Below, piece by piece: positions 24,601-31,584 of a stretch of 36,647 bases of DNA (position 1 is its first letter; every line of letters begins with the position of its first letter). The stretch lies in assembly GCA_045616165.1 (NCBI GenBank), contig JAZLGF010000001.1, forward strand, positions 1 through 36,647. Direction: 5' to 3'. The stretch comes from RGIG5612 sp045616165 (GTDB taxonomy: Bacteria > Bacillota > Clostridia > Lachnospirales > Lachnospiraceae). Below the pieces are notes generated by a model. That model was not told the DNA's origin. It searched no databases and saw only the letters and a program-made list of their open reading frames with translations. A program made the position numbers and the translations under genes.

Positions 24601-25213
24601 CTCTTATTGTTGCGCTTTCACCAACAAATTTTTGGATACTTGTTTTATTTAATGATATACCCGGAACTTTAACCTTACATGTGGCATATCCACCATATTT
24701 TGTTTCAGCAATTATTGTAGCTTCGCCACCACCAACTGCCTTAATTTTTCTTTGGGTATTAGAACCTTCGACAGGATCAACCGTAGCAACAGAAGTATCA
24801 CTACTTGTAAATGAAACGATTTCATCGTTCTTTAATGTGTTTAAGTCTGGAACTTCAAGAGTCTCTTCATCATTTATATCAAGTGTAATTTCGGATTTAT
24901 TTAAAGAAATATTATCGATTATATAAACCGAACATGTTTCAGACAAATGTTGTTTTCCGTGAGTAATTGTTACTGCTCCATTATGCGGTTTTTTAGCCCA
25001 GATAATAGCTTCTTTATCATCACCCGTTACCGATATTGCATCATTAGTTGATGACCATGATGAATTGTTCCATGACGAACCAGTGATTGTAATAGTTCCG
25101 TTCAAAGCTACATAATATACGCTTTGAAGAGCTTCTATTTTTTGAGGGATTGCGACAATAATGCCCACAAGAAAAATAACTACTAATGCATATAATGCTA
25201 TTTTCTTTCGCAT
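21647..25213 (-). CDS. Large membrane-anchored surface protein with Ig-like (Big), DUF11-like and MucBP-like domains
   Basis: This is a 1188-residue protein from the ATG at 25213, preceded by AAAGGAGGGAG. An N-terminal signal or anchor helix spans about 6-25. Residues about 35-290 hold three bacterial Ig-like modules of the Big2 kind (SLNKSEITLDINDEETLEV, VATVDP, SLNKTSIQKFVGESATIRA). Residues about 300-640 are a larger unassigned domain starting at VLFLGSLCSAHDL, possibly alpha/beta and vWA-like. Residues about 770-880 and 1030-1130 are DUF11-like repeats (IDYIITIENVGAEKITEIKLIDVL). Residues about 890-965 resemble MucBP (YVVHYYLNGTTTS...GYTVVGEK). A C-terminal hydrophobic helix and RKRNK tail anchor it; no LPXTG is seen. 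Likely role: adhesion or surface architecture. Confidence 0.82.
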   Translation of the reverse strand: MRKKIALYALVVIFLVGIIVAIPQKIEALQSVYYVALNGTITITGSSWNNSSWSSTNDAISVTGDDKEAIIWAKKPHNGAVTITHGKQHLSETCSVYIIDNISLNKSEITLDINDEETLEVPDLNTLKNDEIVSFTSSDTSVATVDPVEGSNTQRKIKAVGGGEATIIAETKYGGYATCKVKVPGISLNKTSIQKFVGESATIRAKTYGGETIATEEACSSDNTDVVTISRIEGTDEFNLEFKSVGSANISVRTANDYTATCTVTVVNALEKTATWIEEGKEAEIEISTKRSTVETIDHPRVLFLGSLCSAHDLSGSTVKNAINAIAQKATVDYRLFGMNVSLKYADDPVEGTLGYREVLENDFALRSGYHSSGLYFADVINTLGDDIDKYDLIVMEFDGLRMGFVWGEEGANESVKTREELLTRLQDCYKHSAYNAKYGDGPIKNLKANNLDEVENYFAKASLRLKEFYDNNKVVWLVPEKKEVYDPGITIGAYYMYDDKYIVDHKTYDFCRMYAYDTMALLAPEDWLAEDNSGNYIEQKRLEAIDNKYVSTYDFSKNNYDDNKDYIKFFDEECEEYVKRCSNQQYSNENTSGMWTVYGNASIVQNMLATKSSEIADITRLELSDVITPGFTVKCVSGYKNNESNPIATYKPGDSQSGNFKVNFDTDENGNEKIVGTFELKALNAQDVKMKIVITPKDTMIRNGESGNYLVKDIDGHYTIKTNVGEAKADYYNVLNANVSSNTVETPLLAEPRLRVTKNLAEGTKTVDRIPGEEIDYIITIENVGAEKITEIKLIDVLAGYPEATILTEFMTPIDEAIGSASLASGASVTIKIPYTIKKEDVVDGNIQNSVSVTGKVGNQETTATDVTGKDLNNEIHIRPDEDIPVNYVVHYYLNGTTTSLAEDTEGSSTYGQKYEATAKTIDGYTVVGEKTKSIESLEPEGNIIIFYYYQNISVTGNDVIKQYDGYTYKSEGYNVEDKDKNPLYNIEFVDPSDGISDLVVTTGEHRYVGDYLADVPNSLIGETDKTKKYIVTEVKNGSLKITPPETGYFIKKTHEDKKYDEGDEIIFTISVMNVYEGARTIKIEELPGVTLETSVFEDVPSGETITTKAKYTVVEEDKKTGEFENTATISFSKVDGTYKVSDLVNTIVKKNPITTDINHLLIYWLIALAAALVVVIAVYAGRKRNK

Positions 25214-25304
25214 CGTATTCTCCCTCCTTTTAGATTTGACGGTTACGTCGTACAATATCTCGTTTATGATATAAAAAATCTATTATATTTTACCATATAT
25301 AGTG

Positions 25305-25323
25305 TTTTGGTTGCAAACCAAAA
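25305..25323. promoter_or_regulatory. Perfect palindrome in the divergent intergenic region, candidate operator
   Basis: TTTTGGTT-GCA-AACCAAAA is a perfect 8-bp inverted repeat with a 3-base centre. It lies between the surface-protein gene and the acyl-transfer operon. TTGCAA within it on the minus strand could be the -35 box of the surface-protein promoter, with TAAAAT 18 bases on. A repressor site is plausible. Confidence 0.35.
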
Positions 25324-25358
25324 TACGTTTAGTTTGTTGTAATTTTACTTCTATTATA

Positions 25359-25388
25359 TTGCAAGAAAAAAGTGATATAATATATAAT
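25359..25388 (+). promoter_or_regulatory. Promoter for the acyl-transfer operon
   Basis: Two overlapping readings exist. One is an extended -10, TGATATAAT (25373-25381). The other is TTGCAA (25359-25364) with TATAAT (25383-25388) at 18 bases. Both would start transcription about 25-35 bases before the ATG at 25420. Confidence 0.6.
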
Positions 25389-25419
25389 TATCAAAATAAC
25401 CATTTAAGGAAGAGAAATT

Positions 25420-26757
25420 ATGTCTAAGAACCGCAAATTAATTAGAGCAATCGTTTTTATGGTTCTTTTAGCATGCAGTTTTCTCGTTGTTCAGAAGTTA
25501 TTCCGTTTTGGTGAAATATCCAACGCTTCTATGTATAAATCCTTTGCGAAGGAAGAAGATAAGTTGGATGCTGTCTATATTGGTTCTAGCGCAACTTACT
25601 CTTTTTGGAATCCTCTTCTCGCCTGGAAACAGACTGGATATAAAGTATTTTCTTATTCTGTGTCTTTAATGCCAGCAAATTCCGTAAAAACAATGTTAGA
25701 AGATGCTCGCGAGTCTCAGCCGGATTCTCTTTATATCATTTCCTTAAATGCATTAAAAAAAGAAAATTTATCTTATAATTCCATTCATTTTCTTGTAGAT
25801 TACTACCCGGATACTCTAAAAAAAATCCCGTTTATTCATAAAGTATCCAGCCAAATGTCTGGCTCACCTTTCGACAAACTGGAATATTACTTTCCTATTA
25901 TCCGTTTTCATTCTAATTTAGACCGTATTGATGATGTTTTCCTAACAGAAAATTATCCGGATTATAAAAGCAGTATGCATTTTGATTATTATTTGACAGG
26001 CCAGGAAGATTATACTCCGATAGCAAACCCAGTTAAAAGCAAATCAGCTATAGAAGAAGACTTAATTGCTGTTTTACAAGACCTTTTGGATTATTGCAAA
26101 ATCAATAATTTGAATGTTCTTTTTGTAGTTTCTCCACAGCCTGTGTCACCTACAAAAAATCAAGAACAGCTTAACTATCTAGCTGACGAAGTAGCAAAAG
26201 CCGGTTTTCCAGTTCTTAATTTAGAAGATTCCATCGAAGAACTTCAGTTAGATATAACCAGCGATTACTATGACTGGGCCCATACAAATATTCACGGTTC
26301 CATCAAATTCACAAACATGTTATGTGATTATCTTAAAGAAAATTATAATTTTGTAGATAAAAGAGGTCTTAATCCAGATGACAGCTGGGATAATTCCTAT
26401 GACGAATATCTGAACCTAATTACGCCGTATACATTCGATTTTGAACGTGATTTTTGTGAAAGGGATAATTCTCTAGCAGCTCCAAAAATCACGAAAATAA
26501 CTACTCTTACAAGCAGTATTGAGGTTGAATGGGAGTCACTGCAAAATGCTGAGAGTTATCATCTTTACCGAAAGAAAAATGACGACTCATGGGTAAAGAT
26601 TGCATCTCTTAATGGTACGTGCTCTTATATAGACTCCGATGCAAATCCTAAGAAAATTAATACTTATGCGGTCGTTGCCAGCCGCAATGAAAATGGCAAA
26701 GAAATTTACGGAAACTGTAACTATGCCGGATATTGTCTTATCCCATCTGAAGAATAG
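25420..26757 (+). CDS. SGNH/DltD-like extracytoplasmic acyltransferase with C-terminal Fn3-like domain
   Basis: This is a 445-residue protein. Residues about 9-27 form one N-terminal membrane helix, placing the rest outside. The SGNH-type catalytic residues appear as LDAVYIGSSATYSFW (S56/S57 in place of the GDS block) and YDWAHTNIHG (D285, H288). FVVSPQPVSP near residues 225-235 sits at a third conserved block. The arrangement resembles DltD and other MBOAT-partner transferases that pass the acyl group to the final polymer. Residues about 355-440 form a fibronectin-III-like domain (KITTLTSSIEVEWESLQNAE, YHLYRK), not present in ordinary DltD. AAGGAAGAG precedes the ATG. It is first in the operon, 27 bases before the MBOAT gene. 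Confidence 0.8.
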   Translation: MSKNRKLIRAIVFMVLLACSFLVVQKLFRFGEISNASMYKSFAKEEDKLDAVYIGSSATYSFWNPLLAWKQTGYKVFSYSVSLMPANSVKTMLEDARESQPDSLYIISLNALKKENLSYNSIHFLVDYYPDTLKKIPFIHKVSSQMSGSPFDKLEYYFPIIRFHSNLDRIDDVFLTENYPDYKSSMHFDYYLTGQEDYTPIANPVKSKSAIEEDLIAVLQDLLDYCKINNLNVLFVVSPQPVSPTKNQEQLNYLADEVAKAGFPVLNLEDSIEELQLDITSDYYDWAHTNIHGSIKFTNMLCDYLKENYNFVDKRGLNPDDSWDNSYDEYLNLITPYTFDFERDFCERDNSLAAPKITKITTLTSSIEVEWESLQNAESYHLYRKKNDDSWVKIASLNGTCSYIDSDANPKKINTYAVVASRNENGKEIYGNCNYAGYCLIPSEE

Positions 26758-26784
26758 ACGACTTGCAAAAAAGGAAACTTTAAT

Positions 26785-28368
26785 ATGAATTATTGTTCTT
26801 TACAATTTATGCTGTTTGCTGCTATAACCATCCTGCTGTATTACATCGTAGGCAGGAAGGGTCAAAAGTATGTCCTTTTATTAGCAAATATTGCTTTCTT
26901 TGTTTTGACTTCTCCGAAATATTTACCGTTTATTATATTTACCATTTTGATTACATATTTTTGCGGACGTAAAGTTGGATCTTTGTGGGAAAAGGAAGAA
27001 TTCGAATTAGGAGAGTGTACTTTAGCCACACAAAAGAAAGAAATTAAATCAAACTACAAAGCAAAGGCCATGGTTTATTTGATTTTAGCTTTTATATGCA
27101 TTATTGGCGTGTTAGTTGTATGTAAATATTCAACTTTTTTGTCCAATAATCTAAATAGTCTGCTAAAGGCTTTATCCATTCCTACTATACCTACATTTCG
27201 CATAATATTACCTATTGGAATATCTTTTTATACATTTATGGCAGTCAGTTACCTATTAGATATTTTTTGGAGACGTTATCCCGCAGAAAAGAATCTATTG
27301 CTCTTTTCCGTTTATCTGTCTTACTTCCCACATGTAGTTCAGGGACCAATTGACCGCTACGATACCATTAAACCGCAGATTGAAAATGGTGTAAATTTTT
27401 CTTATGAAAATCTGACATATGGTGCCCAGTTGGCATTATGGGGTTTGATAAAAAAACTGGTAATCGCCGATCGTTTGGGCTTATTTGTAGATACTATTTA
27501 TAACGGATGGCAAAACTACACTGGTGTAATTTTTATTGTAGCCACTGTTTTTTATTCCATTCAGATTTATGCAGACTTTTCCGGTTGTATTGACATTGTT
27601 ACCGGTATTTCGCAAATGCTTGGAATCAAACTAACCCAGAATTTCAATCATCCGTATTTTTCAAAAACTATGCCGGAATTCTGGCGCCGTTGGCACATGT
27701 CCCTTATGGGATGGTTTAAGGATTATATTTATCTGCCGATTTCCGTTTCTGCACTAGTTAAAAAAGTTAAGAAAAAAACGAAAGAAAAAAATCACAAAAA
27801 AGCAGGCGAATTATTTGCTACTTGTTTCCCAACTTTGATTGTATGGCTATGTACTGGAATATGGCACGGAGCCTCCTGGACCTTTGTAATCTGGGGCCTA
27901 TTCCATGCATTCTTAATCATTGGCGGAACTTTAATGGAAGGCACCTTCAAAAAAATGACCAATGCATTGAAAATTCAAACCGATACTTTCGGTTGGAGAC
28001 TTTTCCAGATGGTTCGAACTTTTACTTTATGTTGTATCGGAAGAGTCTTTTTCCGTGCGGAAAGTGTAACTGCGGCCTTCAGTATTTTTAAGCAAACTTT
28101 TTCAAACCTGGCATTTTCCAATCTGAATGCCCAACATATTTTTACTTTTGGAATGGAAGCGAAAGATTTTGTGATTATCCTTTTTAGTTTTATAACTTTA
28201 TGGGCCGTTTCCATGCTTCAAGAGCGGATGCATATTCGCGAAACCATAGCAAGGCAAAACATTTTCTTGCGTTGGATTATTTACTTTGCTGCAATTTATA
28301 TTATACTAATTCTAGGCATCTATGGACCAGCGTACAATTTATCAGACTTTATCTATGCCGGATTTTGA
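26785..28368 (+). CDS. MBOAT O-acyltransferase (DltB/AlgI-like) with C-terminal acyl-shuttle hexapeptide
   Basis: This 527-residue polytopic membrane protein has the MBOAT landmarks PIGISFYTFMAVSYLLDI, PHVVQGPIDRYD, IYADFSGCIDI, PEFWRRWHMSL (H304) and the catalytic TGIWHGASW (H361). Family members move an acyl group from a cytoplasmic thioester to an extracellular acceptor. The protein ends exactly in FIYAGF. This fits the F-x-Y-x-x-F C-terminal hexapeptide reported as the acyl shuttle, carried by DltX in dlt systems or fused to the MBOAT in others. The Tyr is acylated first, and the SGNH partner then takes the cargo. AAGGAAAC lies before the ATG. No separate dltX-like ORF is seen, in keeping with the fused motif. 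Confidence 0.92.
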   Translation: MNYCSLQFMLFAAITILLYYIVGRKGQKYVLLLANIAFFVLTSPKYLPFIIFTILITYFCGRKVGSLWEKEEFELGECTLATQKKEIKSNYKAKAMVYLILAFICIIGVLVVCKYSTFLSNNLNSLLKALSIPTIPTFRIILPIGISFYTFMAVSYLLDIFWRRYPAEKNLLLFSVYLSYFPHVVQGPIDRYDTIKPQIENGVNFSYENLTYGAQLALWGLIKKLVIADRLGLFVDTIYNGWQNYTGVIFIVATVFYSIQIYADFSGCIDIVTGISQMLGIKLTQNFNHPYFSKTMPEFWRRWHMSLMGWFKDYIYLPISVSALVKKVKKKTKEKNHKKAGELFATCFPTLIVWLCTGIWHGASWTFVIWGLFHAFLIIGGTLMEGTFKKMTNALKIQTDTFGWRLFQMVRTFTLCCIGRVFFRAESVTAAFSIFKQTFSNLAFSNLNAQHIFTFGMEAKDFVIILFSFITLWAVSMLQERMHIRETIARQNIFLRWIIYFAAIYIILILGIYGPAYNLSDFIYAGF

Positions 28369-28381
28369 AAGGATATAAAAT

Positions 28382-28603
28382 ATGGATCGATTAAAAAAAA
28401 TTTTAGAAGAAAACTGGCCAGACATTGATTTTGACCATGAAAAAACACTTTTAGATAGTGGCCTTATGGATTCTGTCAGCGTTGTAACGCTAATCGGCCT
28501 TTTAGAAGATGAATTTGATATTTCTATTTCTATGGAATACATTCAGCCGAAATACTTTCAATCCATTGAAGCCATGTGGGAAATGATTGAGGTTCTTCAA
28601 TGA
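28382..28603 (+). CDS. Acyl carrier protein (DltC-like)
   Basis: This is a 73-residue, acidic, helical carrier protein. The phosphopantetheine site is S31 in LLDSGLMDSVSVVTLIGLLE, followed by FDISISMEYIQPKYFQSIEAMWEMI, typical of DltC and other stand-alone carriers. It would hold the acyl group as a thioester, loaded by the AMP-forming ligase of this operon and unloaded by the MBOAT. It lies 13 bases after the MBOAT gene. Its TGA overlaps the transporter's ATG (ATGA), a strong sign of coupled translation. Confidence 0.9.
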   Translation: MDRLKKILEENWPDIDFDHEKTLLDSGLMDSVSVVTLIGLLEDEFDISISMEYIQPKYFQSIEAMWEMIEVLQ

Positions 28604-30015
28604 AAAAGAAAATTATTACACTTATTATCGGACCAGTTCTTTTTTTACTGTGTCTATTTGTATTACCAGAGTCCTTGTTTTCAACGGTTGCCGCTCGAGG
28701 AGCAATCGGTGTAGTTTTATGGACCGCATTTTGGTGGGTTACGGCACCAGTGGATTTTGCTGTAACTGCCTTGGTTCCTGTCTGTGTAAATGCATTGATC
28801 GGAATGGCTCCTATGTCTTCAGTAATTGCAAACTATGCATCAGAGACAATCGTGCTCTTATTCAGTGCTTCTATTCTTACGGCTGTATGGACTGAAACAG
28901 GCCTTGACCATCGTATTTCTGCAAAGATTCTATCTTTGATTGGAGAAAAAATGCGTACCCAGGTTGCATTCTGGTTTATTCTTTGTGCTCTTTTATCTGC
29001 TATTATTCCGAATGCAGTTGTATGCGCAGCCATTATTCCAATAGCCGTTTCTATGCTGAATTATGTCGGCGAAAAAGACATCCGTAAAAGCCCGAAGGGC
29101 TCCTTAATTCTTTTAACTATTGTTTATGCCATCGGCGTTGGAGGTCTTTTGACTCCTTTAGGCGGTGCCATGAACCTTGTTATTACTGATTATCTAGCTC
29201 AAGTAACGGGCCAGGAATACATGTTCTCTTCCTGGATTATTCGTTTCTTGCCGATTTTTATAATACTGACTATCGGCAATATTTTATTGCTTTTCCTATT
29301 TTGTAAAAAGGGCGATACCTTACCTGGTTCCCGAGAATTTTTCGTTCAGGAATATAAGAAAATGCCTCCAATGAAGAAAGAAGAGATTATCGCTTTAGTT
29401 CTCTTTATTGTAGCTACTTTACTTTCCTTCACACGCAGTCTATACCAGGATATTCTTCCAGGCCTTAAACCAGCTTATTCCTTTGCTATCTGTGCCCTCT
29501 TAGCCTTTATGTTTACACGCAAAAATGGAACAAGACTAATTGAATGGAAGAGCGCACAAGTGAAGATTGTATGGGAAATGATATTTGTTTTCGCCGGTGG
29601 CCTAGCTTTAGGAACCTTAATTAACGAAAGTGGCGCGGCTGATATGATTGGTGAAGCTGTATCTAAAGCAAACCTTACAGGCGGTTTAGGAACAGTATTT
29701 ATTATCTCCCTTATTACTATTTTGCTGTCCGATGTTACTAGCAACACGGCTACTGCATCGGTGGTAACTCCTATTGTAATTAGCATTATTAAGGGAATTG
29801 GTGAAAATCCGATTCCATATATCTACATTACTGCTATTGGAATTAACCTTTCTTATTTACTTCCGACATCAATACGTGCCATTCCTGTAGGATATGGCCT
29901 AAAGCCGAAATATATGCTGATGAAAGGAATTCTCTTTGAAATTATGGCCATCGTTCTTACGACAATTTTAGGTTATCTGTTAATGAAATTCTGGCCAATG
30001 TTCAGCACTATCTAA
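28600..30015 (+). CDS. DASS/SLC13-type anion symporter
   Basis: This 471-residue protein has about 11-12 membrane helices. It shows the DASS family pattern: WWVTAPVDFAVTALVPV near the start, SETIVLLFSASILTAVWTETGLDHRI, and a substrate/sodium-binding SNTAT at about 381-385 in DVTSNTATASVVTPI. The first repeat of that motif reads IIPNAVVCAAIIPI, a departure from the S-N-T form, so ion or substrate preference may differ. Relatives import di- and tricarboxylates, sulfate or related anions with sodium. Its overlap with the carrier-protein gene and position before the ligase gene suggest that it handles the acid that this operon attaches. Substrate and direction of transport are inference. Confidence 0.88.
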   Translation: MKKKIITLIIGPVLFLLCLFVLPESLFSTVAARGAIGVVLWTAFWWVTAPVDFAVTALVPVCVNALIGMAPMSSVIANYASETIVLLFSASILTAVWTETGLDHRISAKILSLIGEKMRTQVAFWFILCALLSAIIPNAVVCAAIIPIAVSMLNYVGEKDIRKSPKGSLILLTIVYAIGVGGLLTPLGGAMNLVITDYLAQVTGQEYMFSSWIIRFLPIFIILTIGNILLLFLFCKKGDTLPGSREFFVQEYKKMPPMKKEEIIALVLFIVATLLSFTRSLYQDILPGLKPAYSFAICALLAFMFTRKNGTRLIEWKSAQVKIVWEMIFVFAGGLALGTLINESGAADMIGEAVSKANLTGGLGTVFIISLITILLSDVTSNTATASVVTPIVISIIKGIGENPIPYIYITAIGINLSYLLPTSIRAIPVGYGLKPKYMLMKGILFEIMAIVLTTILGYLLMKFWPMFSTI

Positions 30016-30027
30016 AAAGGAGAATCT

Positions 30028-31494
30028 ATGATTCGCTCTATCGTCGAAGCAGTTTTTCAATACGCAAAAAAAACGCCGGACAAGCTTTGCCTTGCCGACG
30101 ATTTTCGTAGCGTAACTTATAAAGAATACGCAAATGAAATTGAAAAAATGGCTATAGTTTTCGAAGACTTTGGTGTTTGTAAAGGCTCTTTTGTTGTTGT
30201 AGAAGCTAGTCAAACTATTTCCTATCTAGCCCTAGAACTAGCCTTACATCTCCTTCAGGCTGTTTTTGTTCCATTAGAAAAAGGCTGTGCGTCGGAAAAA
30301 ATAACTTCTCTGGCCCTTCGTGCCCACGCCAGTTTGATTATTAAAAACGATACCTCTAAATTAGATACTAAAATTCCATGGAAAACCCTTTCAGAGATTG
30401 AAAAGATGACATGTTTACATAACGGGGAAAAAAGGTTTCCTTTTCCGGATTTAAATACAGTTAGTGAAATTCTATTTAGTACTGGAACTACAGGCAAAGA
30501 AAAAGGTATTGTTTTAACTCATAAAAACGATATTGCTTTGGCTCAAAATGTTGCTTATAGCATAGATATTCAATCCGACAACGTAGAAATGATTCCATCT
30601 CCAATGAACCATTCTCATGGTCTTCGAAGATATTATGCTAACCTTTGGAAAGGGGCTTCTGTCGTTTTACTGGGAAGCATTATGGATGTTCGCCGATTCT
30701 TCTACAATATGGATAACTACGGCGTTAATTCCCTGGACCTGGTCCCATCAGCTCTTTCCGTTTTGCTACGACTTTCTAAAGACAATCTTGCTAAATATAA
30801 CGATAACATCCGTTATATTCAGTTTGGATCTGCTCCACTTATGAAATCCGACAAAGACTGGATCCGCCGTCTACTTCCAGATGCTAATCTTTATAACATT
30901 TATGGAAGTACTGAAAGCGGCTGCATTTGCTGTTATGAATTTAATCATACTTCGGACAAAGAAAACTGCATTGGTAAGCCAACCTTTAATGCCGAGGTTT
31001 TTATTGTAGATGACAAAAAAAAGAAAATCGTCTCTGATTCCATACATACTGGATTGTTAGCTTCGAAAGGCTCAATGAACATGGTTGGATATTTAGATGA
31101 TCCAGAAGAAACTAAAAAAGTTCTACTTGAAGGTGTCCTCTATTCCAACGATGTTTCCTATATTGATGAAGAAGGCGATATTATTCTTCTAGGAAGAGCC
31201 GGAGATGTAATTAATATCGGGGGAAAGAAAGTGTCCCCTGAAGAAATCGAAGACACGGCAAAGAAAATGCCAATGATTGCTGACTGTGCTTGTGTGTCAG
31301 TCCATGACCCAATCAAAGGGAATGTTCCGAAATTGTTTGTAAAGGTTTCACAAGGCCATACGTTCCAAACTGCGGCTATACGTGATTGGCTCTTAAATCA
31401 TATGGAATCTTTTAAAGTTCCTGTCTTCTATGAAGAAATAGATGAAATTCCACGTACCTCCAATGGGAAGATTTTACGGAGAAATTTAAAATAA
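30028..31494 (+). CDS. AMP-forming acyl ligase (ANL superfamily)
   Basis: This 488-residue protein shows the ANL motifs: SEILFSTGTTGKEKGIVLTH (P-loop near 150-160), SPMNHSHGLRRYY, NIYGSTESG (near 290-298), SNDVSYIDEEGDIILLGRAG (near 375-392), INIGGKKVSPEEIE, and the catalytic lysine K481 in RTSNGKILRR. It adenylates a carboxylic acid and transfers it to a thiol, here presumably the operon's carrier protein. General sequence features are closer to acyl-CoA synthetase-like ligases than to D-alanine-specific DltA, so I leave the symbol blank. AAAAAGGAG precedes the ATG. It is last in the operon. Confidence 0.88.
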   Translation: MIRSIVEAVFQYAKKTPDKLCLADDFRSVTYKEYANEIEKMAIVFEDFGVCKGSFVVVEASQTISYLALELALHLLQAVFVPLEKGCASEKITSLALRAHASLIIKNDTSKLDTKIPWKTLSEIEKMTCLHNGEKRFPFPDLNTVSEILFSTGTTGKEKGIVLTHKNDIALAQNVAYSIDIQSDNVEMIPSPMNHSHGLRRYYANLWKGASVVLLGSIMDVRRFFYNMDNYGVNSLDLVPSALSVLLRLSKDNLAKYNDNIRYIQFGSAPLMKSDKDWIRRLLPDANLYNIYGSTESGCICCYEFNHTSDKENCIGKPTFNAEVFIVDDKKKKIVSDSIHTGLLASKGSMNMVGYLDDPEETKKVLLEGVLYSNDVSYIDEEGDIILLGRAGDVINIGGKKVSPEEIEDTAKKMPMIADCACVSVHDPIKGNVPKLFVKVSQGHTFQTAAIRDWLLNHMESFKVPVFYEEIDEIPRTSNGKILRRNLK

Positions 31495-31527
31495 AAATTG
31501 TATAATATAAAATAATTTGACAACTAG

Positions 31528-31560
31528 AAAAAAAGGCTTTCCGATTTCTCGGAAAGCCTT
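31528..31560 (-). terminator. Terminator downstream of tuf
   Basis: AAGGCTTTCCGA-TTTC-TCGGAAAGCCTT is a perfect 12-bp stem with a 4-base loop. On the minus strand a T-run follows (31534-31528), ending the tuf transcript. On the plus strand the trailing AATTTG makes it a weaker stop for the acyl-transfer operon. Confidence 0.9.
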
Positions 31561-31584
31561 AATTTGTATTAGTAATGTCTACGC

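Noticed and set aside
25214..25255. Upstream extension of the surface-protein start
   Set aside because: AAAGGAGGGAG lies directly before the ATG at 25213, whose product begins with a normal signal sequence.
30028..31494. Naming the ligase dltA and the operon dlt
   Set aside because: The ligase shows general acyl-ligase motifs, and the DASS transporter is foreign to dlt operons; D-alanine specificity cannot be shown.
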